Shown piece after piece: positions 54,577 through 62,228 of a DNA stretch of 64,000 bases. Below the pieces are notes generated by a model. That model ran no database searches and had not been told where the DNA came from. It worked only from the letters and a program-made list of their open reading frames with translations. This DNA comes from Terriglobia bacterium. GTDB lineage: Bacteria; Acidobacteriota; Terriglobia; UBA7540. The stretch covers positions 1-64,000 of the forward strand of contig JAIQEZ010000006.1 of NCBI GenBank assembly GCA_020073545.1, read 5' to 3'. Numbering within the stretch: position 1 is the first letter of the stretch; each line of letters begins with the position of its first letter. Both the position numbers and the translations under genes were made by a program.

Positions 54577-55451
54577 AGCGATACCTCTATTACCCGGGTT
54601 GCTCGTTGCGAGGAACGGGGAAGGCATACGAAGAATCGCTGCTGGCGGTGTTCAAGGCGCTGGATGTTGAGCTCGAGGAGCTGGAGGATTGGAACTGCTG
54701 CGGCGCCACGGCGTACATGGCCATCGATGAAATGAACGCCTTTGCCCTGGCGGGGCGCAATCTGGCCCTGGCGGAGAAGAAGAAACTCGACCTCCTCGCG
54801 CCGTGCAGTGCTTGTTATCTGGTTCTCAACAAGGCACAACGCTACATCAAAGAATACCCGAAAGTTGCGAAGTTGCTGGACCATGGCTTCAAGGCAGCAG
54901 GACTGACCTACACTGGAACTACCAAGGTCCGGCATCCTCTCGACATCCTGATCAATGACATCGGGTTGGACGAGATTAAGGCGCGCGTCAAAAGGCCCCT
55001 CGCGGGCCTCAAAGTGGCTCCGTATTACGGCTGCCAGATCGTTCGCCCTTACGCCACTTTCGATCTGACGTATTACCCCGTTTCCATGGACAAACTGCTG
55101 CGGGCAGTGGGGGCCGAGATCGTCGACTACCCCCTGAAAACTCGTTGCTGTGGGGGGAGCCAGAAGGGGACTTTGCCCGAGGTGGGACTCTCCCTCATTC
55201 ACATTCTCTTGAAGGAAGCGGGGCGGCGCGGAGCGCAGGTCGTTTCCACGATCTGCCCGCTCTGCCAGTTCAACCTGGATGCTTTTCAGGACGAAGCCGG
55301 CAAGAAGTATGGGGAGGTCTCCAGGCCGGTTGTGTATTTCACGCAACTTCTCGGTCTGGCATTTGGTTTTTCAGCCAAAGAACTCGGGCTCGAACGCAAT
55401 ATCGTGTCGGCCAAGAGAGTCTTGGTGAAGTTTGAGCCGGTGGCGGCCTGA
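54573..55451 (+). CDS. hdrB: Heterodisulfide reductase subunit B-like protein
   Basis: A 292-residue catalytic subunit with two CCG domains. The first reads YYPGCSLRGTGKAYEE, NWNCCGATAYM and PCSACYLV; the second YYGCQIVRPYA, TRCCGGSQKG and CPLCQFNLDA. In methanogens each domain binds a noncubane [4Fe-4S] cluster that splits the heterodisulfide. All the expected cysteines appear present, so a disulfide-type acceptor is plausible. It is translationally coupled to hdrC. A 178-base gap with an inverted repeat follows before hdrA. Confidence 0.93.
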   Translation: MKRYLYYPGCSLRGTGKAYEESLLAVFKALDVELEELEDWNCCGATAYMAIDEMNAFALAGRNLALAEKKKLDLLAPCSACYLVLNKAQRYIKEYPKVAKLLDHGFKAAGLTYTGTTKVRHPLDILINDIGLDEIKARVKRPLAGLKVAPYYGCQIVRPYATFDLTYYPVSMDKLLRAVGAEIVDYPLKTRCCGGSQKGTLPEVGLSLIHILLKEAGRRGAQVVSTICPLCQFNLDAFQDEAGKKYGEVSRPVVYFTQLLGLAFGFSAKELGLERNIVSAKRVLVKFEPVAA

Positions 55452-55473
55452 TTTCCGGCCACGGATCAATGCG

Positions 55474-55613
55474 CCACAGATTAACACGGATGAACACAGA
55501 CCATGGCAGAGCACAAGCAGAGAGAGCAAAAACCGAGGCAGAGGCTGCTTCTCGGAGTATCTGTGCTTTTTTCTCGTGTTTCTTGGTCCGTGTTCATCCG
55601 TGTTGATCGGTGG
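55474..55613. repeat. Inverted repeat between hdrB and hdrA
   Basis: Imperfect 30-base arms (55474-55503 and 55584-55613, about 26 of 30 matching) containing ACACGGATGAACAC and its complement, with an 80-base middle. A shorter relative lies at 57635 between hdrA and mvhD. No gene is encoded. It could fold into a long hairpin in the operon mRNA. Confidence 0.7.
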
Positions 55614-55628
55614 CAGGAGGTGATTTGA

Positions 55629-57623
55629 ATGGACGCCCGGAATGGTGATCTCCGCATAGGGGTTTATGTCTGTCATTGCGGAACGAATATCGCGGCCACG
55701 GTGGACGTCAAAGCGGTGGCGGAGTACGCGGCGGCCCTGCCGGGAGTAGTGGTGTCGCGCGAGTACAAGTACATGTGCTCTGACCCCGGCCAGGAACTCA
55801 TCCGCCAGGACATTGTGGAGCTCAAGCTGAACCGTATCGTCGTGGCTTCCTGTTCGCCTCTGCTGCACGAGGAGACCTTTCGTGGGGCGGTCGCGAAAGG
55901 TGGCCTCAATCCCTTTTGCTTCCAGATGGTCAACATCCGCGAGCACGATTCCTGGGTGCATCAGGACCGCCAGCGCGCGACCGAAAAGGCGATTGCCCTG
56001 GTGCGCGCCGCCATCCGGCGCGTGGCGCTCCACAAGCCGCTGGAAAAGAAGCGTGTGCCCATCCATCCCGACGTACTGATTGTGGGCGGCGGCATTGCGG
56101 GCATCCATGCGGCCTTGACCCTCGCCAACGCCGGCAAGCACGTTTACCTGGTCGAGCGGGAGCCGACCATCGGCGGAAACATGGCGAAGTTCGACAAAAC
56201 GTTTCCCACGCTCGACTGCGCCGCCTGCATCCTCACGCCCAAGATGACAGCGGTGAAAAAGCACCCGAACATCACCCTCTGGACGCTCTCCGAGGTCACC
56301 GAGGTGCAAGGGTACGTGGGGAATTTCGAGATCGCGGTCACGCGCAAGCCGCGCTATATCAACGAGGACCTGTGCGTCGGGTGCCTGGAATGCATCGAGG
56401 CGTGCGTCTACAAGCAGGCGAAGGTCCCCGATGAGTTCAACCTGGGCTTGGGCAAGCGGCGGCCCATCTACATCTCCTTCCCCCAGGCAGTGCCCCAGAT
56501 CCCGGTCATCGATCCCGAGACCTGCATCGACTTCAAGACCGGCCGCTGCAAGAAGACCTGCATTGAAGCTTGCGGGGATCGGCACGCGGTGGACTTGAAG
56601 CAGCAGCCCAAGCAGGAAACGATCAAGGTCGGGGCCATCATCCTGGCGACGGGGTATCAGACCTTTGATGCCCGGAAGGTCCCGGATTACGGATACGGTG
56701 TCTATCCCAACGTGTACACCGCTCCGGAAGTGGAACGGCTGATCAACGCCTCCGGTCCGACGGGCGGGGAAGTGATTCTGCGCGACGGCCGCAAGCCGCA
56801 GAGCATCGGCATCATCCACTGCGTGGGTTCGCGCGACGAAAACACCAACAAGTGGTGCTCCCGCGTCTGCTGCATGTACAGCCTGAAGCTGGCTCACCTG
56901 CTCAAGGAACGCACGGGAGCGGAAGTCTACAACTTCTACATTGACATGCGGGCGGCGGGCAAAGCCTACGAGGAGTTCTACCACAAACTCCTGGAAGAAG
57001 GCGTCCACATGATCCGCGGCCGCGTGGCGGAGGTCACCGACTGGGCCGTGACGCCGGAAGAGGAAGGGAAACTGGTGATGCGCGCCGAAGACACGCTCAT
57101 TTCCTTCGTGCGACGCGTGCCGGTCGATATGGTGGTGCTGTCAGTCGGCCTCGTCCCGCACGAAGACGCCAAAGACGTGCGCAGGCTCTTCAACATCAGT
57201 TGCTCCTCGGAGGGCTGGTTCCTGGAGCGCCATCCCAAGCTCGCCCCGGTCAATACGTTTACTGACGGCATCTTTATTGCGGGCGCCTGCCAAGCACCCA
57301 AAGACATTCCCGATGCGGTGGGCCAGGCTGGCTCTGCCGCGGCCGAGGCCATGGTCCTGATCGACACCGGCTATGTGGAGATGGAGCCGAACACGGCCTA
57401 CATCCTCGAAGAGGAGTGCTCCGGCTGCAAGACCTGCATTCCCCTTTGCCCGTACTCGGCGATCACTTTCCTCGCGGACAAGAAGATAGCGCATATCAAC
57501 GAAGTACTATGCAAGGGTTGCGGGACCTGCGTGGCGGCTTGCCCGTCGGGCTCCATCAAGCAGAACCTCTTTGAAGACGAGGAGATTTTCGAAGAGATCC
57601 GGGGGGTCTTGGCTAATGCCTGA
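55629..57623 (+). CDS. hdrA: Heterodisulfide reductase subunit A-like, flavin-containing protein
   Basis: A 664-residue FAD-iron-sulfur protein, the likely electron-bifurcating core. It has an N-terminal YVCHCGTNIAATVDVK, the FAD-binding motif VGGGIAGIHAALTLANAGKH, and VEREPTIGGNMAKFDKTFP, with an adjacent four-Cys region (LDCAACILTPKM). The cluster motifs are CVGCLECIEACVYKQ, CIDFKTGRCKKTCIEACGD, CSGCKTCIPLCPYSA and CKGCGTCVAACPSGS. In methanogens HdrA splits electron pairs between ferredoxin and heterodisulfide. It contains cysteine, not selenocysteine, at the cluster positions. Confidence 0.94.
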   Translation: MDARNGDLRIGVYVCHCGTNIAATVDVKAVAEYAAALPGVVVSREYKYMCSDPGQELIRQDIVELKLNRIVVASCSPLLHEETFRGAVAKGGLNPFCFQMVNIREHDSWVHQDRQRATEKAIALVRAAIRRVALHKPLEKKRVPIHPDVLIVGGGIAGIHAALTLANAGKHVYLVEREPTIGGNMAKFDKTFPTLDCAACILTPKMTAVKKHPNITLWTLSEVTEVQGYVGNFEIAVTRKPRYINEDLCVGCLECIEACVYKQAKVPDEFNLGLGKRRPIYISFPQAVPQIPVIDPETCIDFKTGRCKKTCIEACGDRHAVDLKQQPKQETIKVGAIILATGYQTFDARKVPDYGYGVYPNVYTAPEVERLINASGPTGGEVILRDGRKPQSIGIIHCVGSRDENTNKWCSRVCCMYSLKLAHLLKERTGAEVYNFYIDMRAAGKAYEEFYHKLLEEGVHMIRGRVAEVTDWAVTPEEEGKLVMRAEDTLISFVRRVPVDMVVLSVGLVPHEDAKDVRRLFNISCSSEGWFLERHPKLAPVNTFTDGIFIAGACQAPKDIPDAVGQAGSAAAEAMVLIDTGYVEMEPNTAYILEEECSGCKTCIPLCPYSAITFLADKKIAHINEVLCKGCGTCVAACPSGSIKQNLFEDEEIFEEIRGVLANA

Positions 57624-57634
57624 GAAGAGCCCCG

Positions 57635-57658
57635 GATCAACACGGATAAACACAGATC
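57635..57658. repeat. Dispersed repeat between hdrA and mvhD
   Basis: GATCAACACGGATAAACACA and the following few bases resemble one arm of the inverted repeat at 55474. It sits in the 67-base hdrA-mvhD gap without disturbing either gene. Confidence 0.5.
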
Positions 57659-57690
57659 AAGAGAAAGCCCAAACAAGGGAGCAAAGACCA

Positions 57691-58164
57691 ATGAGCAATC
57701 CGGAATCGCTCGTGGCGATTCAGAACAGTTTCGAGCCGAAGATCGTGGCCTTTTTCTGTAATTGGTGCACCTACCTGGCCGCGGACCTGGCGGGGACCTC
57801 GCGTATCAAATACGCGCCCAACATCCGGGTGATCCGCACCATGTGCTCCGGCCGCGTGGACCCACAGTTTGTGCTCGAGGCCTTTGCCCGTGGCGCAGAT
57901 GGCGTCCTGATCGGCGGGTGCCACCCCGGCGACTGCCACTATCAGGAAGGCAACTACAAGACCCTGCGGCGCGTGCGCATGCTCCGGCGCGTGCTAAGAG
58001 AAATGGGGATTGAAGACGAGCGTTTTCGCCTGGAATGGATTTCGGCCTCGGAGGCCGAACGGCTGAAAGTGGCGGTGAACGACATGGTGGAAAAGATACG
58101 GGCGCTGGGCCCGCTGCGACTGGAGATCAAGGCCGAGCACTTTCCGGAGGAGGTGGCGGCGTGA
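57691..58164 (+). CDS. mvhD: MvhD-like hydrogenase iron-sulfur subunit
   Basis: A 157-residue [2Fe-2S] protein joining HdrA to the hydrogenase. Start at ATG 57691, with AAGGGA upstream; the longer frame overlaps hdrA and is not family-like. It shows IVAFFCNWCTYLAADLAGT, VIRTMCSGRVDPQFVLEA and GGCHPGDCHYQEGNY, the signature of MvhD/FlpD proteins. Its stop overlaps the next start by one base (TGATG). Confidence 0.93.
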   Translation: MSNPESLVAIQNSFEPKIVAFFCNWCTYLAADLAGTSRIKYAPNIRVIRTMCSGRVDPQFVLEAFARGADGVLIGGCHPGDCHYQEGNYKTLRRVRMLRRVLREMGIEDERFRLEWISASEAERLKVAVNDMVEKIRALGPLRLEIKAEHFPEEVAA

Positions 58165-59174
58165 TGACGAAACCTGCCGCAGTCCCCAAGAACCCCAAGC
58201 CCAAGGTCGCCTTTTATTGGTGCGCCTCGTGTGGGGGATGCGAGGAGACCGTTCTGGATCTTGACGAGCGAGTCCTCGACGTCGTCGCCGCGGTCGATAT
58301 CGTCTTTTGGCCCGTTGCCCTGGACTTCAAACGGCACGACGTGGAAGCCCTGCCGGACGGTTCCATTTTGGCGGCCTTCGTGAACGGCGCTGTCCGCACT
58401 ACCGAGCAGGAAGAGATGGCGCACCTTCTCCGTAAGAAGGCCAAGGTGCTGGTAGCGCTGGGTTCGTGCGCACAGCTCGGGGGGATCGCCGGGCTGGCCA
58501 ACCTCTCGTCGCGGGAAGGCATTCTTCAATCCTCTTACTGTGAGTCGCCGTCCACGGTGAATGCGGAGAAAGTATTCCCCCAGACCCTTTACAAAGAGAA
58601 CGGATACTCCGTGAGTTTGCCGGGATTGTTTGAAACCGTGTGCTCGTTGGACCAGGTGGTTGATGTGGATTACTACCTGCCGGGGTGCCCGCCCACTCCG
58701 AAGCTCTTGTGGGATGCGGTCCACGTCCTGCTCGGCGGCGAGCTGCCGCCGAAAGGAACCGTGCTCGCTCCGGACCGCGCGCTTTGCGAGGAATGTCCAC
58801 GCAAGGACACACGCCCCGAAAAGCTCACCTTGAAGGAGTTCAAGCGACCGCAGGATGCTGTCATCGATGAGGCGACCTGCGTGCTGGCGCAGGGCGTGGT
58901 GTGCCTGGGACCGGCGACGCGCAGCGGCTGCGAGGCCCTCTGCCCGCAAGGCAACATGCCGTGCACGGGCTGTTTCGGTCCCACCAGCCGCGTTCGCGAC
59001 TATGGGGCAAAAGCCTTGTCAGCCATTTCTTCCATCATCGACAGCAACGATCCGGAAGAGATTGAAAAGATTGTGCATACAGTTCCCGACCCGGTCGGAA
59101 CGTTCTATCGGTATAGCCTACCGGCCTCGTTGCTGCGGCGCAAGAAGATCGATGAAGCGCTGAAGACGAAATGA
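58164..59174 (+). CDS. mvhG: Group 3c [NiFe] hydrogenase small subunit (MvhG-like)
   Basis: A 336-residue iron-sulfur small subunit with no Tat signal. The proximal cluster motif is FYWCASCGGCEETVLDLDE, followed by VALGSCAQLGGIAGLAN and YLPGCPPTPKLLWDA. Further cluster cysteines lie in EECPRKDTRP and SGCEALCPQGNMPCTGCFGP. The ribosome site GGAGGAGG is in the mvhD 3' end. Its TGA stop (59172-59174) touches the left inverted repeat of the element that separates it from the large-subunit gene. Confidence 0.93.
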   Translation: MTKPAAVPKNPKPKVAFYWCASCGGCEETVLDLDERVLDVVAAVDIVFWPVALDFKRHDVEALPDGSILAAFVNGAVRTTEQEEMAHLLRKKAKVLVALGSCAQLGGIAGLANLSSREGILQSSYCESPSTVNAEKVFPQTLYKENGYSVSLPGLFETVCSLDQVVDVDYYLPGCPPTPKLLWDAVHVLLGGELPPKGTVLAPDRALCEECPRKDTRPEKLTLKEFKRPQDAVIDEATCVLAQGVVCLGPATRSGCEALCPQGNMPCTGCFGPTSRVRDYGAKALSAISSIIDSNDPEEIEKIVHTVPDPVGTFYRYSLPASLLRRKKIDEALKTK

Positions 59175-59737
59175 GTCCGAAGTCCGAGGTCCGAAGCCAA
59201 TGGTCGTGTGCCACCCATCGTCCAATACCCTAGGGGTTCGAGTCGGGGCGAGCGGAAACCATGAGATGTATTGAAGAGATTCAGGCATGGCAGAAAGCCA
59301 GAGAGCTAGTGCGTGAAATCTACAAAACCTCTCAGGACGGGAAACTCAAGAGGGATTTCGGACTCCGGGATCAACTCTGTCGTGCCGCAATCTCCTCGAT
59401 GAGTAATATTGCGGAGGGATTCGCCCGGAAGAGTGACCGCGAATTTGCACACTTCCTGGATATTGCCAAAGGCTCGGCCACCGAAGTGCAGTCACTGCTA
59501 TATGTTGCCTCCGATGTTGGCTACGTCACCCGCGACGAGTTCGACCGGCTCTACAAGCTGGCCGCGGAAGCAGCTTCGCTGATCAGCGGACTTATATCCT
59601 ACCTCCGCAGGGGTCAACGAACTTGACGTAAAGAGTCTGGCGAGTTTGCTCGCTTTCCGCACGCCGGACCTGGAAGTTCGGACCTAGGCGTTCGGATTTT
59701 GTCGCTGGTTCCGACTTCGGACCTCGGACTTCGGACT
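59174..59737. mobile_element. Inverted-repeat element carrying a four-helix-bundle gene
   Basis: A 564-bp segment bounded by perfect 23-base inverted repeats (59174-59196 and 59715-59737, arm AGTCCGAAGTCCGAGG and onward). It contains the four-helix-bundle gene at 59261 and a small hairpin after it (GCGAG-TTTG-CTCGC, 59640-59653). Degenerate copies of the arm lie near 59680-59700. It interrupts the usual close spacing of mvhG and mvhA. The arms resemble low-complexity dispersed repeats, so transposition is inferred, not shown. Confidence 0.6.
59261..59626 (+). CDS. Four-helix-bundle protein (S23/Avd-like, 23S rRNA intervening-sequence type)
   Basis: A 121-residue all-helical protein of the four-helix-bundle family (TIGR02436-like). 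Hallmarks are IQAWQKARELVREIYKTS, LRDQLCRAAISSMSNIAEGF, EFAHFLDIAKGSATEVQSLL and DEFDRLYKLAAEA. Related proteins occur in 23S rRNA intervening sequences and as the Avd accessory factor of diversity-generating retroelements, and bind nucleic acid. It has no known role in hydrogenases, and no reverse transcriptase or template repeat is nearby. It appears to be cargo of the surrounding inverted-repeat element. Confidence 0.9.
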   Translation: MRCIEEIQAWQKARELVREIYKTSQDGKLKRDFGLRDQLCRAAISSMSNIAEGFARKSDREFAHFLDIAKGSATEVQSLLYVASDVGYVTRDEFDRLYKLAAEAASLISGLISYLRRGQRT

Positions 59738-59759
59738 TTCTTTCATGAGGTGAATCGCA

Positions 59760-61313
59760 ATGCCCGAAACGAAGGACCTTAGACGGCGGATCACGATCGA
59801 TCCCATCACGCGTCTGGAAGGCCATGGAAAGATCGAGATCTTCCTCGACGAGCGCGGGAGCGTCGAGCGAGCCTTCTTCCAGGTCCCGGAGTTGCGTGGG
59901 TTTGAGAAGTTCGTGCAGGGTCGCCCCGCCGAGGAGATGCCGCAGATCACCTCGCGAATTTGCGGGGTGTGTCCCACCGCCCATCATATGGCGTCCACGA
60001 AAGCGTTAGACGGCCTTTACCGGGTCACGCCGCCGCCGGCTGCCAGGAAGATTCGCGAGCTGTTCTATTCCGCCTTCGTCACCGAAGACCATGCCCTTCA
60101 CGTGTACTTCCTGGGTGGTCCCGATTTCATCGTGGGACCAAAGAGTCCGGCCGCGGAGCGGAACGTCCTCGGCGTGATCGCCAAAGTTGGGGTGGAAGTC
60201 GGCCAGAAAGTGATCGGCATGCGGCGCAAGCTGCGCGAAATGATGACGGCGATCGGCGGCAAACCCGTCCATCCGGTGCTGGGATTGCCGGGGGGAGTCG
60301 CCAAACACATCAGCCCCAGCGAGCAGGAGAAGATTAAGCAGGTCGCTAAAGAGGCGGTCGACTTCGCGAGCTTCACCCTCGAAACCTTTAACAAACTGGT
60401 TTTGCAGAATAGCGAGTACGTGGACCTGATCCGCTCCGACGCTTTCACCCATCGCACCTACTACATGGGAATGGTCGATACGGCCAACCGCGTGAATTTC
60501 TACGATGGCTCGGTCCGCGTGGTCACGCCGGAAGGGAAGGAGTGGAAGAAGTTCGCGGCGGAGAAGTATCTCGACTACATTGCCGAGCATGTGGAGCCCT
60601 GGAGCTATGTGAAGTTCGCTTACCTCAAGCCGCTGGGCTGGAAAGGTTTCACGGAGGGATCAGAGAGTAGCGTTTACTGCGTGGCGCCGCTGGCTCGACT
60701 GAATACCGCGGAGGGCATGGCCACGCCCCTCGCGCAAGAAGCGTACCAGCAGTATTTCGCCGCACTGGGCGGCAAGCCGGTTCACCACACTTTGGCGAAC
60801 CACTGGGCGCGCGTTATCGAGCTCCTCTACGCGGCCGAGCGCCTGAAAGAACTTGCCGAGGATCCTGAGATCACAGATTCGCAAATACGCGCTTTACCCA
60901 CTGAAGCGCCCCGCGAAGGTATAGGCGTCGTGGAGGCCCCCCGCGGCACCTTGATTCACCATTACCAGACGGATGAGAAAGGAATCATCCAGAAGGCCAA
61001 CATGATCGTGGCCACCCAAAACAATGCCGCGCGCATTGCTATGAGTGTAGAGAAGGCCGCCAAGGGACTCATATCCAATGGAAACGTCTCGGAAGGCATC
61101 TTGAACATGGTGGAGATGGCTTTCCGAGCCTACGACCCCTGCCACGGCTGCGCGACACATTCTCTGCCCGGAAGTATGCCCCTGCTCGTCCGCGTCCACG
61201 ACCACCGAGGCGATGTGCAGACAACGCTGCGACGGGATTGGGATGGAAAGATCATTCGGGTCTCGGGAATCGGGGTTCGGATTTCGCCCGAATCCCGAAC
61301 CCCGAATCCCTAA
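59760..61313 (+). CDS. mvhA: Group 3c [NiFe] hydrogenase large subunit (MvhA-like)
   Basis: Catalytic subunit of 517 residues. Nickel-ligand motifs are SRICGVCPTAHHMASTKAL near residue 64 and YDPCHGCATHSLPGSMPLLV near residue 460. After the last His come about 50 residues, which the maturation protease should remove, at least in part. The final 18 residues (RVSGIGVRISPESRTPNP) are encoded by an inverted repeat at 61263 and have no family counterpart. The start has GAGGTG upstream, 23 bases after the inverted-repeat element. It forms the H2-activating part of the Hdr-Mvh complex. Confidence 0.93.
   Translation: MPETKDLRRRITIDPITRLEGHGKIEIFLDERGSVERAFFQVPELRGFEKFVQGRPAEEMPQITSRICGVCPTAHHMASTKALDGLYRVTPPPAARKIRELFYSAFVTEDHALHVYFLGGPDFIVGPKSPAAERNVLGVIAKVGVEVGQKVIGMRRKLREMMTAIGGKPVHPVLGLPGGVAKHISPSEQEKIKQVAKEAVDFASFTLETFNKLVLQNSEYVDLIRSDAFTHRTYYMGMVDTANRVNFYDGSVRVVTPEGKEWKKFAAEKYLDYIAEHVEPWSYVKFAYLKPLGWKGFTEGSESSVYCVAPLARLNTAEGMATPLAQEAYQQYFAALGGKPVHHTLANHWARVIELLYAAERLKELAEDPEITDSQIRALPTEAPREGIGVVEAPRGTLIHHYQTDEKGIIQKANMIVATQNNAARIAMSVEKAAKGLISNGNVSEGILNMVEMAFRAYDPCHGCATHSLPGSMPLLVRVHDHRGDVQTTLRRDWDGKIIRVSGIGVRISPESRTPNP
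61263..61310. repeat. Inverted repeat forming the 3' end of mvhA
   Basis: Two arms of about 21 bases, with TCGGGGTTCGG at 61272 pairing with CCGAACCCCGA further on, and a 4-6-base loop. It lies within the last codons of mvhA and ends 14 bases before the next ATG. The arms resemble other dispersed repeats in this genome segment. Confidence 0.65.
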
Positions 61314-61324
61314 CCCCAACTTTC

Positions 61325-61882
61325 ATGACTCCGCAGATCCGCATTTTGTGTTTGGGTAACGAGCTCCTCGCTGACGACGCCTTTGGTCTGGCCGCGGCGG
61401 AAGAGCTCCGAAAGCGACTCCCAGACATGGAAGTGGTCTTCACTACCGAGGCGGGCTTCCGTCTGATCGACTATCTGTCTGATGCTGAACTTCTGGTCGT
61501 GGTGGATAGCATTCAAACCACGACCGTCCCTCCTGGAACCCTCTTGGTGGTCCGAAACGCGGACATTACGTCCCAGTCTGCCCCTTCACCGCACTACGTC
61601 GGACTTTTTGAAACTCTTCAGTTGGCCAGGAAATTGCTCCTTCCTGTCCCAGAGGAGGTTATAATTCTGGCGGTGGAGGCGGTGGACTGCATGACGCTCG
61701 GTGGCGAGATGCATGCAGCGGTGAAATCGGCCGTGGGGCTCGTGGTCGAACTGGTCCACGAGATAGCGCGGTGCTGGAAACCGACCGGGGCCGATCCCGA
61801 CGGCAACTCCGCGCACGATTTGCAGCATGCCCTTGCGGCCGTGTCAGCCCGTTGCGGGCCAGACCGGTTCACAGTCATTTGA
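61325..61882 (+). CDS. Hydrogenase maturation protease
   Basis: HyaD/HybD-family endopeptidase of 185 residues, placed to process the adjacent MvhA-like subunit. Start ATG 61325; the upstream frame overlaps mvhA. Conserved elements are LCLGNELLADDAFGLAAAEE (first metal ligand), LLVVVDSIQTTTVPPGTLLV and a His in SAPSPHYVGLFETLQLA. It is shorter and more typical than the protease of the 3b cluster, and lacks any palindromic insertion. It is probably specific for the 3c enzyme. Confidence 0.9.
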   Translation: MTPQIRILCLGNELLADDAFGLAAAEELRKRLPDMEVVFTTEAGFRLIDYLSDAELLVVVDSIQTTTVPPGTLLVVRNADITSQSAPSPHYVGLFETLQLARKLLLPVPEEVIILAVEAVDCMTLGGEMHAAVKSAVGLVVELVHEIARCWKPTGADPDGNSAHDLQHALAAVSARCGPDRFTVI

Positions 61883-61943
61883 GCGTCAGGTTCCCCCCGA
61901 AGTTGTTCCAGCCTTACAAGTCTCCGCCATGAGATGAGCGACT

Positions 61944-62219
61944 ATGTGTCTGGCGATTCCAGGGAAGATTGTCGAGAAACAGGAACGCGACGGTGCATTG
62001 GTAGGTCGCGTGGATTTCGGCGGCGCCCTGCGAGAAGTCTACCTGGACTTTGTCCCGGAGGCCGAGGTGGGCGATTACGTCATTGTCCACGTGGGCTTTG
62101 CTCTCAGCCGGCTTGATGCGGAAGAGGCCGAACGCACCTTCCAGTTACTCCGGGAGATGGGCGCCCTGGCAGACGAAGGCTTGGATGCGCCTGCCGACAG
62201 CGCCCCTACAAAGAAGTGA
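61944..62219 (+). CDS. hypC: Hydrogenase maturation chaperone HypC
   Basis: A 91-residue HypC/HybG-type chaperone that carries the Fe(CN)2CO group with HypD to the large subunit. It begins MCLAIPGKIVE, with the essential Cys2, and contains GRVDFGGALREVYLDFVPEA and VGDYVIVHVGFALSRLD. The C-terminal tail (DAPADSAPTKK) is poorly conserved. hypD follows after 9 bases. Confidence 0.96.
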   Translation: MCLAIPGKIVEKQERDGALVGRVDFGGALREVYLDFVPEAEVGDYVIVHVGFALSRLDAEEAERTFQLLREMGALADEGLDAPADSAPTKK

Positions 62220-62228
62220 CCGACAGCA

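Noticed and set aside
55371-57008. A 545-codon open frame antisense to hdrA
   Set aside because: It is a shadow of the real gene. GC-rich codon usage leaves the opposite strand open, and the translation has no family features, while the plus strand encodes a clear HdrA.
55440-57623. Selenocysteine insertion in HdrA
   Set aside because: All expected cluster positions are encoded by Cys codons, and there is no internal TGA in the frame.
59232-59256. GGGGTTCGAGTC, another T-loop-like sequence
   Set aside because: No pairing stem or other tRNA arms around it; it lies in the leader of the four-helix-bundle gene.
59261-59626. A diversity-generating retroelement, suggested by the Avd-like four-helix-bundle protein
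   Set aside because: No reverse transcriptase, template repeat or variable repeat is seen within the window around it.
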